A stretch of DNA of 64,000 nucleotides, taken from assembly GCA_947499715.1 (NCBI GenBank), contig CANMPL010000001.1, forward strand, positions 372,001 to 436,000. The letters are read 5' to 3'. The translations under genes and the position numbers were made by a program. Source of the stretch: an uncultured Paracoccaceae bacterium. Lineage in GTDB: Bacteria; Pseudomonadota; Alphaproteobacteria; Rhodobacterales; Rhodobacteraceae. Positions within the stretch are counted from its first letter, which is position 1, and each line of letters begins with the position of its first letter. Below the pieces are notes generated by a model that did no database searches, was not told the DNA's origin, and worked only from the letters and a program-made list of their open reading frames with translations. Positions 27,245-36,610 of this stretch are shown piece by piece.

Positions 27245-28225
27245 ATGTCCAATCTTGTCACCATCTACGGTGGTTCCGGTTTTGTCGGACGCTACATCGC
27301 GCGTCGTATGGCCAAGGCTGGCTGGCGGGTCCGCGTTGCAGTCCGCAACCCGGATGAGGCGATCTTTGTGAAACCCTACGGCGTGGTCGGGCAGGTCGAA
27401 CCTGTGTTCTGCAATATCCGCGATGATGACAGCGTCGCGGGCGTCATGGTGGGCGCGGATGTGGTGATCAACTGCGTTGGTGTGCTGGATGAGGTGGGCA
27501 AGAACACCTTTGATGCGGTGCAGGCCGAAGGTGCCACACGGATCGCACGGATGGCGGCCGCGCAAGGCATCAAACGGATGGTCCATATCTCTGCCATTGG
27601 GGCCTCTGACAGTGCCGAAAGCACCTATGCCCAAACCAAGGCGCAAGGCGAGGCGGGCGTTCTGGAACACATGCCCAATGCGGTAATCTTGCGCCCTTCG
27701 ATCATTTTTGGTCAGGAAGATCAGTTCTTTAACCGCTTTGCGGGCCTGTCCCGTTTTGGACCTGTCCTGCCGGTAGCCGGTGCTGATACGCGATTCCAAC
27801 CTGTCTTTGTCGATGATGTTGCCGCCGCCGCCGAAGTGGCTGCGACCGGCACTGCAACTGGCGTATTTGAGCTTGGCGGCCCCGACATTGATACCTTCCG
27901 CGGGCTGATGCACCGGATGCTGGACATCGTAGAGCGTCGCCGCATTGTGCTGAACATGCCGTTCTGGCTGGCACGCATCGTTGCCTCTGTCGGTGGTGTT
28001 GTTCAGTTCCTGTCCCTCGGGATCGTCAAAGCGCCGATTACCAGCGATCAGGTCAAAAGCCTGGCCGTCGATAATGTTGTGGCCGACGGGGCCAAGGGGC
28101 TGTCAGACCTTGGCATTCAGCCCACCGCAATGTCAGCGGTCCTGCCTGACTACCTGTGGCGGTTCCGGCCTTCTGGCCAATATGCGGCGATCAAAAATTC
28201 GGCCAAGAACCTTCGCAAGACCTGA
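27245..28225 (+). CDS. NDUFA9-like NAD(P)-binding protein (complex I accessory family)
   Basis: 326-residue atypical short-chain dehydrogenase fold with the nucleotide motif YGGSGFVGRYIARRM at residues about 8-22 and the segment RPSIIFGQEDQFFNRFA seen in the NDUFA9 family. In mitochondria and alphaproteobacteria these proteins associate with NADH dehydrogenase and bind NADPH structurally. The complex I operon itself is not here. Its TGA overlaps the uppP ATG (TGATG), so the two are coupled. Confidence 0.88.
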   Translation: MSNLVTIYGGSGFVGRYIARRMAKAGWRVRVAVRNPDEAIFVKPYGVVGQVEPVFCNIRDDDSVAGVMVGADVVINCVGVLDEVGKNTFDAVQAEGATRIARMAAAQGIKRMVHISAIGASDSAESTYAQTKAQGEAGVLEHMPNAVILRPSIIFGQEDQFFNRFAGLSRFGPVLPVAGADTRFQPVFVDDVAAAAEVAATGTATGVFELGGPDIDTFRGLMHRMLDIVERRRIVLNMPFWLARIVASVGGVVQFLSLGIVKAPITSDQVKSLAVDNVVADGAKGLSDLGIQPTAMSAVLPDYLWRFRPSGQYAAIKNSAKNLRKT

Positions 28226-29025
28226 TGGACAGCACGATCATTGCGGGCGTTCTTGGGATCCTCGAAGGCCTGACCGAATTCATCCCTGTCTCATCCACCG
28301 GGCACCTGCTGCTTTTGGGTCATTTCCTGGGCTTTGACAGTGCAGGAAACACCTTTGAGGTTGTGATCCAGATCGGCGCCGTCATGGCGCTGGTTGTGCT
28401 TTATTTTCAACGGCTTTGGGGGGCTGTCGCAACTGCGCCGAGCGACCCCGCATCGCGCAGATTTATCTATTCCATAATTGTTGCCGCGTTGCCCGCCGTT
28501 TTGCTGGGTGTCTTGATGCATGACCTGATCAAGACGGTGCTGTTTGAAACCCCGATGCTGATTGCTGTGATGCTGATCATTGGCGGTGTGATCCTGCTAT
28601 TCGTGGACCGGCTCGACCTGCGCGAAGACCATCAGGACGCCATGCGTCTGCCTGTCAAAACTGCACTGGGCATCGGGTTGTTCCAATGCCTGTCCCTGAT
28701 CCCCGGCACCTCGCGGTCTGGGTCTACAATCGTCGGTGCTTTGTTGCTGGGTGTCAGCAAAAGGGCGGCGGCGGAATTTTCGTTCTTTTTGTCGATCCCG
28801 ATGATGTTCGGGGTCTTTGGATACGACCTGTATAAGAACCGCGACGTGTTGGATTTCAGCGCCTTGTCAGAGATCGCGATTGGCCTTGTCATGGCCTTTT
28901 TGACGGCATTGGTCGTGGTGAAATGGGTGCTCAACTACGTCAGCACCCATGGCTATGCCCTGTTCGGCTGGTGGCGAATCGTTGTGGGTGGCACGGCGAT
29001 GACAGCGCTTTTGTTGGGTTATTGA
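28225..29025 (+). CDS. uppP: Undecaprenyl-diphosphatase
   Basis: 266-residue inner-membrane enzyme that dephosphorylates undecaprenyl diphosphate to recycle the lipid carrier for peptidoglycan. The family signatures are both present: EGLTEFIPVSSTGH at residues 14-27 and PGTSRSGSTIVGALL near 160, which form the active site; seven to eight membrane helices are visible. Start is the ATG overlapping the preceding stop. Resistance to bacitracin is a side effect of this family. Confidence 0.95.
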   Translation: MDSTIIAGVLGILEGLTEFIPVSSTGHLLLLGHFLGFDSAGNTFEVVIQIGAVMALVVLYFQRLWGAVATAPSDPASRRFIYSIIVAALPAVLLGVLMHDLIKTVLFETPMLIAVMLIIGGVILLFVDRLDLREDHQDAMRLPVKTALGIGLFQCLSLIPGTSRSGSTIVGALLLGVSKRAAAEFSFFLSIPMMFGVFGYDLYKNRDVLDFSALSEIAIGLVMAFLTALVVVKWVLNYVSTHGYALFGWWRIVVGGTAMTALLLGY

Positions 29026-29073
29026 CCGTATAGGTCAGCACAAGTTACCTAAATTCCCCAATTATTTCAGCGT

Positions 29074-29122
29074 GTGATCGCTTGCATCACGAATTTTCGC
29101 CATTTAGGTCAGTCATACTGAC
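29074..29122. promoter_or_regulatory. Two palindromes upstream of gltD
   Basis: GTGAT-N7-ATCAC (29074-29090) and GTCAGT-CAT-ACTGAC (29108-29122) lie in the 157-bp gap before gltD. They are candidate operators for the glutamate synthase operon; neither fits the CRP/FNR or NtrC spacing exactly, so the regulator is unknown. Confidence 0.4.
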
Positions 29123-29182
29123 TTTTCATCCGTATCCTGACAGATTAAACCGCAGACTTGGGATAAAGAAATGGAGTCTGTG

Positions 29183-30610
29183 ATGGCTGGGCAAAAAATG
29201 CTGAAATTCACGAGCGTTGAGCGGGACATGCCGGAAAAGCGTGCGCCTAATCTACGCCGCACAGATTTCGCCGAGATTTACGCTGAGTACGCAACCGCCA
29301 AGGCCGAAGAGCAGGCCAGCCGCTGTAGCCAATGTGGCGTGCCCTATTGCCAGTCGCATTGCCCGCTGCACAACAACATCCCCGACTGGCTGCGCCTGAC
29401 CGCCGAAGGGCGTCTGGAAGAGGCCTATGAGATTAGCCAGGCGACCAATACCTTCCCCGAGATTTGTGGCCGCATCTGTCCGCAGGACCGTCTGTGCGAA
29501 GGCAACTGCGTGATCGAACAATCCGGCCACGGCACGGTCACCATCGGGTCGGTCGAGAAATACATCACCGATACCGCGTTCGAGGAAGGCTGGGTCAAAC
29601 CAATCCGCCCCCACACCGAACGCCCCGAAAGCGTCGGCATCATTGGGGCGGGCCCCGGCGGGCTTGCTGCGGCCGACATGCTGCGCCGTCAGGGCGTGCA
29701 GGTCACCGTCTACGACCGCTATGATCGCGGCGGCGGTTTGCTGACCTATGGCATCCCCGGCTTCAAGCTTGAAAAAGACATCGTGATGCAGCGCATGGCG
29801 CAGCTGGAAGATGGCGGCGTAAAGTTTGTGATGAATTGCAACGTCGGCGAAGACCTGTCCTTTGGCGCGATCCGCGGCGAACATGACGCGGTATTGATCG
29901 CCACAGGTGTCTATAAATCAAGGGATTTGCCTGATGCCGACGCCAGCGGCATTGTGCGCGCGATCGACTATCTGACGGCGAGCAACCGCAAGTCATTTGG
30001 CGATGACGTGGCCGAGTTCGACAGCGGCGAACTGAACGCAACCGGCAAGAAAGTCGTCGTGATCGGCGGCGGTGATACGGCAATGGACTGCGTGCGCACG
30101 GCCATTCGGCAGGGCGCTGAAAGCGTCAAATGCCTGTATCGCCGGGACAAGGCAAACATGCCGGGATCGCAGCGCGAAGTGCAGAACGCCGAGGAAGAAG
30201 GCGTGGAATTTGTCTGGCTATCCGCCCCCGCAGGGTTCGAAGGCGACGCCGTCACGGGCGTCAATGTCCACAAGATGCGATTGGGTCAGCCCGATGCCTC
30301 GGGTCGTCAGTTTCCCGAAGTGATCGAGGGTGCCGACTATGTCGAAGAGGCTGATCTGGTCATCAAGGCCTTGGGATTTGAACCCGAAGACCTGCCGACA
30401 CTTTGGGGTGAAGACGCGCTGGAAGTGACCCGCTGGGGCACGATCAAAGCCGATTTCGGCACCGGCAAGACAACCCTGGATGGGGTCTATGCGGCGGGTG
30501 ACATCGTGCGCGGTGCAAGCCTTGTTGTCTGGGCCATTCGCGATGGGCGCGAGGCGGCAGAGGCGATCCTGGGCTATCTGGCCAACACAGACGCGGTGGC
30601 CGCGGAATGA
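29183..30610 (+). CDS. gltD: Glutamate synthase (NADPH) small subunit
   Basis: 475 residues. It oxidises NADPH and passes electrons via FAD and [4Fe-4S] clusters to GltB. N-terminal cysteines 48, 51, 56 and 60 (CSQCGVPYCQSHCP) and the later CGRICPQDRLCEGNC bind the clusters; FAD motif GIIGAGPGGLAAAD and NADPH motif VIGGGDTAMDC follow. I use the ATG preceded by GGAG; an ATG 12 bp upstream is possible. Unusually, two further genes separate it from gltB, each joined by 4-bp overlaps or short spacing. Confidence 0.95.
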   Translation: MAGQKMLKFTSVERDMPEKRAPNLRRTDFAEIYAEYATAKAEEQASRCSQCGVPYCQSHCPLHNNIPDWLRLTAEGRLEEAYEISQATNTFPEICGRICPQDRLCEGNCVIEQSGHGTVTIGSVEKYITDTAFEEGWVKPIRPHTERPESVGIIGAGPGGLAAADMLRRQGVQVTVYDRYDRGGGLLTYGIPGFKLEKDIVMQRMAQLEDGGVKFVMNCNVGEDLSFGAIRGEHDAVLIATGVYKSRDLPDADASGIVRAIDYLTASNRKSFGDDVAEFDSGELNATGKKVVVIGGGDTAMDCVRTAIRQGAESVKCLYRRDKANMPGSQREVQNAEEEGVEFVWLSAPAGFEGDAVTGVNVHKMRLGQPDASGRQFPEVIEGADYVEEADLVIKALGFEPEDLPTLWGEDALEVTRWGTIKADFGTGKTTLDGVYAAGDIVRGASLVVWAIRDGREAAEAILGYLANTDAVAAE

Positions 30611-30642
30611 CCCGGTTAACGCACCGTGCCGATGGGCACAGA

Positions 30643-30675
30643 CCATACACAACCCATGCACACCCCATGCGCATA
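30643..30675 (+). repeat. 11-bp tandem repeat, three units
   Basis: CCATACACAAC, CCATGCACACC, CCATGCGCATA, directly after gltD. The same unit occurs four times on the other strand at 56190-56233. The third unit contains the ATG used here as the start of the next gene. Confidence 0.85.
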
Positions 30676-31404
30676 AAAGTCCTAACGGCTGTTAAGATTA
30701 ATCATGCGGAACGCCTGCTGACCTTTTTTGCCGTTACCGCCGCGATCTTGTGGGCCACAGGTGCGCAGGCGCAGGATACGTTCTCGCTCCCTCAGGGGTG
30801 CGACGCGTTTGTGACGGTGCAGAACGCCGATTGTTCCGTCGATCATCATTTCATCTGCACCCGCGATCCCGAGGGGATCAAGCAGCGTGTTAGTCTTGAT
30901 GAACAGGGCCTGACCTATCTGGGCAGCACCGACCGCGAAACGCAGTGGATCAACTCTTTCCACCCGCTGACCGGCCATTCAGAGCGGCTCGAAGACAGCC
31001 CGGTCGATCCTGCCAGCCTGAGCGAACTGATCGAGACCGGCAAGGACACCTATGATTTCAAAACCCTCTCGGATGAGGTCGGCACGACGCGCTATGTAGG
31101 GCAGGACTCGCTGACGGGCCGCGAGATCACAATTGATGACGTCACACTGGCCGAGACGGAATACAACATCACCGCCTTTGCCGAGGATGGAACAGAGATC
31201 TGGTCGTCATCGGGCAATGAGTTCATCAGCCGCGACTGGCGCACGTTTCTTGCGGGCACCAGCGTGACGGAAACCTCAAACGGTCAGTTCGAATCCAACG
31301 GCCGCCCGGTGGAATTCATCTACCCCGGCGAACCCGGCTTTTTGTCGGCCAACCCCAAGCATGGTTGCGGCGTTGTGATGTCGTCGTTTCAGGTGAGCCA
31401 ATGA
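30667..31404 (+). CDS. Secreted hypothetical protein inside the glutamate synthase operon
   Basis: 245 residues from this ATG. A basic N-region, a hydrophobic stretch (LLTFFAVTAAILWATG) and AQA|QD give a Sec signal peptide cut near residue 36; the mature protein is acidic, with four cysteines, two in CDAFVTVQNADC, and is probably periplasmic. No family recognised. An in-frame ATG at 30607 overlaps the gltD stop (ATGA) but would add 20 residues encoded by the 11-bp tandem repeat; neither start has a good ribosome site. Its stop overlaps the next gene by 4 bp. Confidence 0.65.
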   Translation: MRIKVLTAVKINHAERLLTFFAVTAAILWATGAQAQDTFSLPQGCDAFVTVQNADCSVDHHFICTRDPEGIKQRVSLDEQGLTYLGSTDRETQWINSFHPLTGHSERLEDSPVDPASLSELIETGKDTYDFKTLSDEVGTTRYVGQDSLTGREITIDDVTLAETEYNITAFAEDGTEIWSSSGNEFISRDWRTFLAGTSVTETSNGQFESNGRPVEFIYPGEPGFLSANPKHGCGVVMSSFQVSQ

Positions 31405-31817
31405 ACGGGCACTGCATGTGCGGCGCTGTGACGCTCAAGGCGCAAGCATTGGGTCCGGGCATGACTGCCTGCCATTGCGACATGTGTCGCCGCTGGACCG
31501 GCACGGCCTTTGTTGCGGTGCATGCCAAGGGCGCGGATGTCGCCTTTGACGGGCCTGTCAAAACAGGCAGTTTTTCGCCCTGGGCAGAGCGTGGCTGGTG
31601 CGACGACTGTGGGTCCACATTGTTTTATCGGATCAAGCAAGATGGGTCATATGGCCTGTCGGCGGGTCTGTTTGATAACGCGGCCGATCACGCGCTGACC
31701 GGCGAATACTACATCAACGAAAAGCCCGCCGGATGGCATTTTGGCGGCGATCATACGCGGATGACACGGGCTGAATCGCTCGCACATTTCGGCGTTACTG
31801 AAGAGGACATGCAATGA
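31401..31817 (+). CDS. GFA family zinc protein (glutathione-dependent formaldehyde-activating type)
   Basis: 138 residues with the GFA/CENP-V zinc fold: CMCGAV near the start, CHCDMCRRWTGTAF, and WCDDCGSTLFYR, giving seven or eight zinc-binding cysteines. Members bind glutathione adducts of aldehydes or are uncharacterised. It overlaps the preceding gene and gltB by 4 bp each (ATGA), so it is translated within the glutamate synthase transcript. Confidence 0.88.
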   Translation: MNGHCMCGAVTLKAQALGPGMTACHCDMCRRWTGTAFVAVHAKGADVAFDGPVKTGSFSPWAERGWCDDCGSTLFYRIKQDGSYGLSAGLFDNAADHALTGEYYINEKPAGWHFGGDHTRMTRAESLAHFGVTEEDMQ

Positions 31818-34800
31818 CCACATATGACGAAAACTGGGTTGCCGCAGAGGAAGCAAAGCGCAAGTGGGTGGCCGAAAACGGCCTGTATCGCGACGACGAT
31901 GAACATGCGTCCTGCGGCGTCGGTCTTGTGGTGTCGATTGAGGGCAAACCGTCCCGCGATGTGGTCGAAAAGGGCATTAATGCGCTGAAAGCGATCTGGC
32001 ACCGGGGCGCTGTGGATGCGGATGGCAAAACCGGCGACGGTGCCGGCATTCACGTGCAAATCCCAGAGCCGTTCTTTCAGGATCAGATCCGCCGCACCGG
32101 CCATGAGCCGATTGAAGGCGAGCGGATTGCTGTCGGGCAGATTTTCCTGCCGCGCACGGACTTTGGCGCGCAGGAACGCTGCCGGACGATTGTGGAATCC
32201 GAAGTGCTGCGCATGGGGCATTATATCTATGGCTGGCGTCACGTGCCGGTTGATAATGAAGTGCTTGGCGAAAAGGCCAATGCCACCCGTCCGGAGATTG
32301 AGCAGATCCTGATCCGCTGCGAAAAGGACATGACCGAGGAAGAATTCGAGCGCGAGCTTTACATCATCCGGCGCCGGATTGAGAAATCAGCGCAGGGCAT
32401 CGCACTTTATGTCTGCTCGCTGTCGTGCCGGTCGATCATCTACAAGGGCATGATGCTGGCCGAACAGGTCGCGACATTCTACCCCGATCTGATGGACGCG
32501 CGGTTCGAAAGCGCCTTTGCGATTTATCACCAGCGCTATTCCACCAACACGTTCCCACAGTGGAGCCTTGCGCAGCCATTCCGCATGTTGGCCCACAACG
32601 GTGAGATCAACACGCTGAAAGGCAATGTGAACTGGATGCGGTCCCACGAGATCCGCATGGCCTCTGCCGCGTTTGGTGAGATGGCCGAAGATATTAAGCC
32701 GATCATACCGGCAGGTGCGTCGGATTCGTCCGCATTAGACTCTGTTTTTGAGGTTCTGGTCCGGGCTGGCCGGACAGCGCCGATGGCGAAAACCATGATG
32801 GTGCCGGAAAGCTGGTCCAAGCAGGCGGTCGAGATGCCACAGGCCTGGCAGGACATGTATTCCTACTGCAACGCGGTGATGGAACCCTGGGATGGTCCCG
32901 CCGCCCTTGCGATGACCGATGGCCGCTGGGTTTGCGGCGGGCTGGACCGGAACGGGCTGCGCCCGCTGCGCTATGTGGTGACGGGTGATGGCCTGCTGGT
33001 GGCCGGGTCCGAAGTGGGCATGGTCGCCGTGGACGAGGCGACAGTGGTCGAAAAAGGCGCATTGGGCCCCGGCCAGATGATCGCCGTCGATATGCAAAAG
33101 GGCCTGCTGTTCCACGATCAAGAGATCAAGGACAAGCTGGCGCGCGCGCTGCCGTTTGGTGAGTGGGTGGAGAAAGTCACGAACCTGAACGACATGCTGC
33201 GCGATGTGCCGGAAAAGCCGCTGTTTGAGGGGGCCGAACTGCGCCAGCGTCAGGTCGCGGCGGGCTATTCGATTGAAGAGCTTGAAAACGTGCTTGCACC
33301 GATGGCCGAGGACGGCAAGGAAATGATCGCCAGCATGGGTGACGACACGCCAAGTGCGGTGCTGTCCAAGACCTATCGCCCGCTGAGCCATTTTTTCCGG
33401 CAAAACTTCTCTCAGGTGACGAACCCGCCGATTGATTCACTTCGCGAAAGCCGGGTGATGAGCCTGAAGACGCGGTTTGGCAACCTCAAGAACGTGCTGG
33501 ACGAAGACAGCAGCCAGACAGAGATCTTGGTGCTGGAAAGCCCCTTTGTCGGCAATGCGGAATTTGAGGTGATGGTGGCGCAATTCGGCGATAGCGTCGT
33601 GTTCATTGATTGCACCTTTACCGAAGGGTCCGGGTCGCTGTCGCGCGGGTTGGAACGTATCCGCAACGAGGCAGAAGATGCCGTGCGGTCAGGTGCCGGG
33701 CACATCGTGCTGACCGATCAGCATCAGTCCGCAACGCGGGTGCCGATGCCGATGATTTTGGCGACAAGCGCTGTGCATTCGGGGCTGACCAAAAAAGGTC
33801 TGCGCACCTTCTGTTCGATCAACGTGCGGTCGGCGGAATGCATTGATCCGCATTACTTTGCCGTGCTGATTGGTTGTGGTGCGACGACGGTCAACGCCTA
33901 TCTGGCGCAAGACAGCATCGCGGACCGTTTGCGCCGCGGGCTGATTGACGGAAACCTCACCGATGCCTGCCGCCGCTACCGTGCGGCGATTGACGCGGGC
34001 CTGCTGAAAATCATGTCAAAGATGGGGATTAGTGTCTTGTCGTCCTATCGCGGTGGCCTCAACTTTGAGGCGGTGGGCCTGTCCCGCGCGATGGTGGCGG
34101 AATACTTCCCCGGTATGCATTCGCGCATCTCTGGAATTGGCACGAACGGCATCCAGGGGAAGCTGGAAAAGGTCCATGCGAAGGGCTGGAAGCAGGGTCT
34201 GGACGTGCTGCCAATTGGTGGTTTCTACAAGGCCCGCCGGTCGGGCGAGAAACACGCCTGGGAAGCGCAGACCATGCATATGTTGCAGGCGGCCTGTAGC
34301 CGCGCCAGCTATGAGCTGTGGCAGCAATATTCCAAGTCGATGCAGGCAAATCCGCCGATCCATCTGCGCGATTTGCTGGCGATCAAGCCACTTGGCACGC
34401 CTGTGCCGATTGAAGAGGTTGAGAGCATCACCAGCATCCGCAAGCGGTTCGTGACGCCGGGGATGTCGCTTGGCGCGCTGTCGCCCGAGGCGCATCGGAC
34501 GCTGTCGATCGCGATGAACCGCATCGGCGCGAAATCTGACAGTGGTGAAGGCGGCGAGAGCCCCGATGATTTCACGCCGGAACCCAATGGCGACAACGCG
34601 AGTGCGAAGATCAAGCAGGTCGCCTCTGGCCGGTTTGGCGTCACGGCGGAGTATCTGCTGGCCTGTGAAGAGCTAGAGATCAAAGTCGCCCAAGGGGCGA
34701 AGCCCGGTGAGGGTGGCCAGCTGCCGGGGATGAAGGTCACCGACCTGATTGCCAAACTGCGGCATTCGACCAAGGGTGTGACGCTGATTTCACCCCCGCC

Positions 34801-36337
34801 GCACCACGATATCTACAGCATCGAGGATCTGGCGCAGCTGATCTACGACCTCAAGCAGATCAACCCGCGTTGTAAGGTGACGGTGAAGCTTGTGGCGTCA
34901 TCCGGTGTTGGCACGATTGCCGCCGGTGTGGCCAAGGCGAAGGCCGATATTATCCTGATTTCAGGGCATAATGGCGGCACGGGGGCGTCTCCGGGGACGT
35001 CGATCAAATACGCCGGTTTGCCGTGGGAAATGGGTCTGACAGAGGCGCATCAGGTGCTGGCGATGAACAACCTGCGCGAGCGGATAACGCTGCGCACCGA
35101 TGGTGGTTTGCGCACGGGCCGCGACATCGTGATGGCGGCGATGCTGGGGGCCGAGGAATACGGCATTGGCACCGCCGCGCTGATCGCGATGGGCTGCATC
35201 ATGGTGCGCCAGTGCCAGTCCAACACCTGCCCCGTGGGCGTGTGCACGCAGGACGAGGCGCTGCGTGACAAGTTTACCGGCAATGCCGATAAGGTTGTGA
35301 ACCTGATTACGTTCTATGCCACCGAAGTGCGCGAGATTTTGGCGAGCATTGGTGCACGATCACTGGATGAAGTCATTGGCCGCGCTGATCTGCTCGCGCA
35401 GGTCAGCCGTGGGTCGGCGCATCTGGATGATCTGGATCTGAACCCGCTGCTGATCACGGTCGATGGCGCGTCCAAGATCAAATATGACCGCGATCAGCCG
35501 CGTAACAAGGTGGATGACACGCTGGACGCGCAGATCGTTCAGGATGCCGCGCGGTTCCTGGAAGACGGCGAGAAGATGCAGTTGGAATATGCAGTGCAGA
35601 ACACGCTGCGGACCATCGGCACGCGCACGTCCAGCCATATCGTCAAGCGGTTCGGGATGCGCAACACGCTGCAACACGACCACTTGACGGTGAAGCTGCG
35701 CGGCTCTGCCGGGCAGTCGCTTGGTGCCTTTGCGGTGCACGGGCTAAAGCTGGTCGTGTCGGGTGATGCCAACGATTATGTCGGCAAGGGTTTGTCGGGG
35801 GGCACGGTTGTTGTGCGGCCGCAGATGCAAAGCCCGCTGGTGGCGTCCGAGAACACGATCATCGGCAACACGGTGCTTTATGGGGCGACGGATGGTTATC
35901 TGTTTGCCGCTGGTCGCGCAGGCGAGCGTTTTGCCGTGCGCAACTCTGGCGCAAGCGTCGTGATCGAGGGCTGCGGCACGAACGGCTGCGAATATATGAC
36001 CGGCGGTGTGGCGGTGATCCTGGGCGGCATCGGGGCCAACTTTGGTGCCGGCATGACCGGCGGGATGGCCTATCTTTATGATCCCAAGGGTGAGGCATCG
36101 GCGTTGATGAACATGGAGACGCTGGTGACCTGTCCGGTCACGGTGGACCACTGGCAGAACCAGTTGGAGCAGCTGATCGAGCGGCATCTGGAAGAAACCG
36201 GCAGCCGTTTGGCGGCAGAGATCTTGCAGGATTGGCATGAGACAAAGCACCATTTCCTGCAGGTCTGCCCGAAAGAAATGTTGGTGCATTTGCCCGCACC
36301 GCTGAGCCTTGAAGAAACGGCTATTCCAGCAGAATAG
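31814..36337 (+). CDS. gltB: Glutamate synthase (NADPH) large subunit
   Basis: 1507 residues. It makes two glutamates from glutamine and 2-oxoglutarate. The amidotransferase nucleophile should be Cys34 (DEHASCGVGLV), exposed after removal of a 33-residue propeptide. The FMN-binding synthase domain contains SGHNGGTGASP, the [3Fe-4S] cysteines are in CIMVRQCQSNTCPVGVC near residue 1129, and the C-terminal GXGXG beta-helix domain ends the protein. Full length for the family. A strong terminator follows 15 bp later. Confidence 0.97.
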   Translation: MTTYDENWVAAEEAKRKWVAENGLYRDDDEHASCGVGLVVSIEGKPSRDVVEKGINALKAIWHRGAVDADGKTGDGAGIHVQIPEPFFQDQIRRTGHEPIEGERIAVGQIFLPRTDFGAQERCRTIVESEVLRMGHYIYGWRHVPVDNEVLGEKANATRPEIEQILIRCEKDMTEEEFERELYIIRRRIEKSAQGIALYVCSLSCRSIIYKGMMLAEQVATFYPDLMDARFESAFAIYHQRYSTNTFPQWSLAQPFRMLAHNGEINTLKGNVNWMRSHEIRMASAAFGEMAEDIKPIIPAGASDSSALDSVFEVLVRAGRTAPMAKTMMVPESWSKQAVEMPQAWQDMYSYCNAVMEPWDGPAALAMTDGRWVCGGLDRNGLRPLRYVVTGDGLLVAGSEVGMVAVDEATVVEKGALGPGQMIAVDMQKGLLFHDQEIKDKLARALPFGEWVEKVTNLNDMLRDVPEKPLFEGAELRQRQVAAGYSIEELENVLAPMAEDGKEMIASMGDDTPSAVLSKTYRPLSHFFRQNFSQVTNPPIDSLRESRVMSLKTRFGNLKNVLDEDSSQTEILVLESPFVGNAEFEVMVAQFGDSVVFIDCTFTEGSGSLSRGLERIRNEAEDAVRSGAGHIVLTDQHQSATRVPMPMILATSAVHSGLTKKGLRTFCSINVRSAECIDPHYFAVLIGCGATTVNAYLAQDSIADRLRRGLIDGNLTDACRRYRAAIDAGLLKIMSKMGISVLSSYRGGLNFEAVGLSRAMVAEYFPGMHSRISGIGTNGIQGKLEKVHAKGWKQGLDVLPIGGFYKARRSGEKHAWEAQTMHMLQAACSRASYELWQQYSKSMQANPPIHLRDLLAIKPLGTPVPIEEVESITSIRKRFVTPGMSLGALSPEAHRTLSIAMNRIGAKSDSGEGGESPDDFTPEPNGDNASAKIKQVASGRFGVTAEYLLACEELEIKVAQGAKPGEGGQLPGMKVTDLIAKLRHSTKGVTLISPPPHHDIYSIEDLAQLIYDLKQINPRCKVTVKLVASSGVGTIAAGVAKAKADIILISGHNGGTGASPGTSIKYAGLPWEMGLTEAHQVLAMNNLRERITLRTDGGLRTGRDIVMAAMLGAEEYGIGTAALIAMGCIMVRQCQSNTCPVGVCTQDEALRDKFTGNADKVVNLITFYATEVREILASIGARSLDEVIGRADLLAQVSRGSAHLDDLDLNPLLITVDGASKIKYDRDQPRNKVDDTLDAQIVQDAARFLEDGEKMQLEYAVQNTLRTIGTRTSSHIVKRFGMRNTLQHDHLTVKLRGSAGQSLGAFAVHGLKLVVSGDANDYVGKGLSGGTVVVRPQMQSPLVASENTIIGNTVLYGATDGYLFAAGRAGERFAVRNSGASVVIEGCGTNGCEYMTGGVAVILGGIGANFGAGMTGGMAYLYDPKGEASALMNMETLVTCPVTVDHWQNQLEQLIERHLEETGSRLAAEILQDWHETKHHFLQVCPKEMLVHLPAPLSLEETAIPAE

Positions 36338-36352
36338 ACCGACATTCCATGA

Positions 36353-36391
36353 AAAAAGACGCCCTGTTGCCTCGCGCAGCAGGGCGTTTTT
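36353..36391 (+). terminator. Rho-independent terminator of the glt operon
   Basis: CGCCCTGTTGC, loop CTCGC, GCAGCAGGGCG, then TTTTT. One G-T wobble in an 11-bp stem. A poly-A tract precedes it. Confidence 0.9.
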
Positions 36392-36610
36392 CATGCGGTC
36401 ACGGTGAGTTGACGGATCATCTTCCCCTGTAATTGTGGCAGCGCGAAATCGGCAATGAAGATATAAGGTATTGAAAAATATAATTTAATTTTGAAGGTCT
36501 CAGATCGCAGGAGGGGAATTAATCCGTTCTTTACCATACTTGCGCCGCCTTTCTCGTGTTTCCTTTGGGTCAAGGTTGGCGCGGCGATTGCGCGGAAGGA
36601 ATGAGACGAC
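36392..36610. other. Intergenic region with an AT-rich patch
   Basis: About 36455-36500 is markedly AT-rich (for example ATATAATTTAATTTTGAAGG) against GC-rich surroundings. It may be an UP-element or promoter for the Hint gene. GGAAGGA just before 36611 is that gene's ribosome site. No gene seen. Confidence 0.5.

Noticed and set aside
29071-29091. CRP/FNR site before gltD
   Set aside because: The half sites GTGAT and ATCAC are 7 bp apart, not the spacing these regulators need; kept only as a palindrome.
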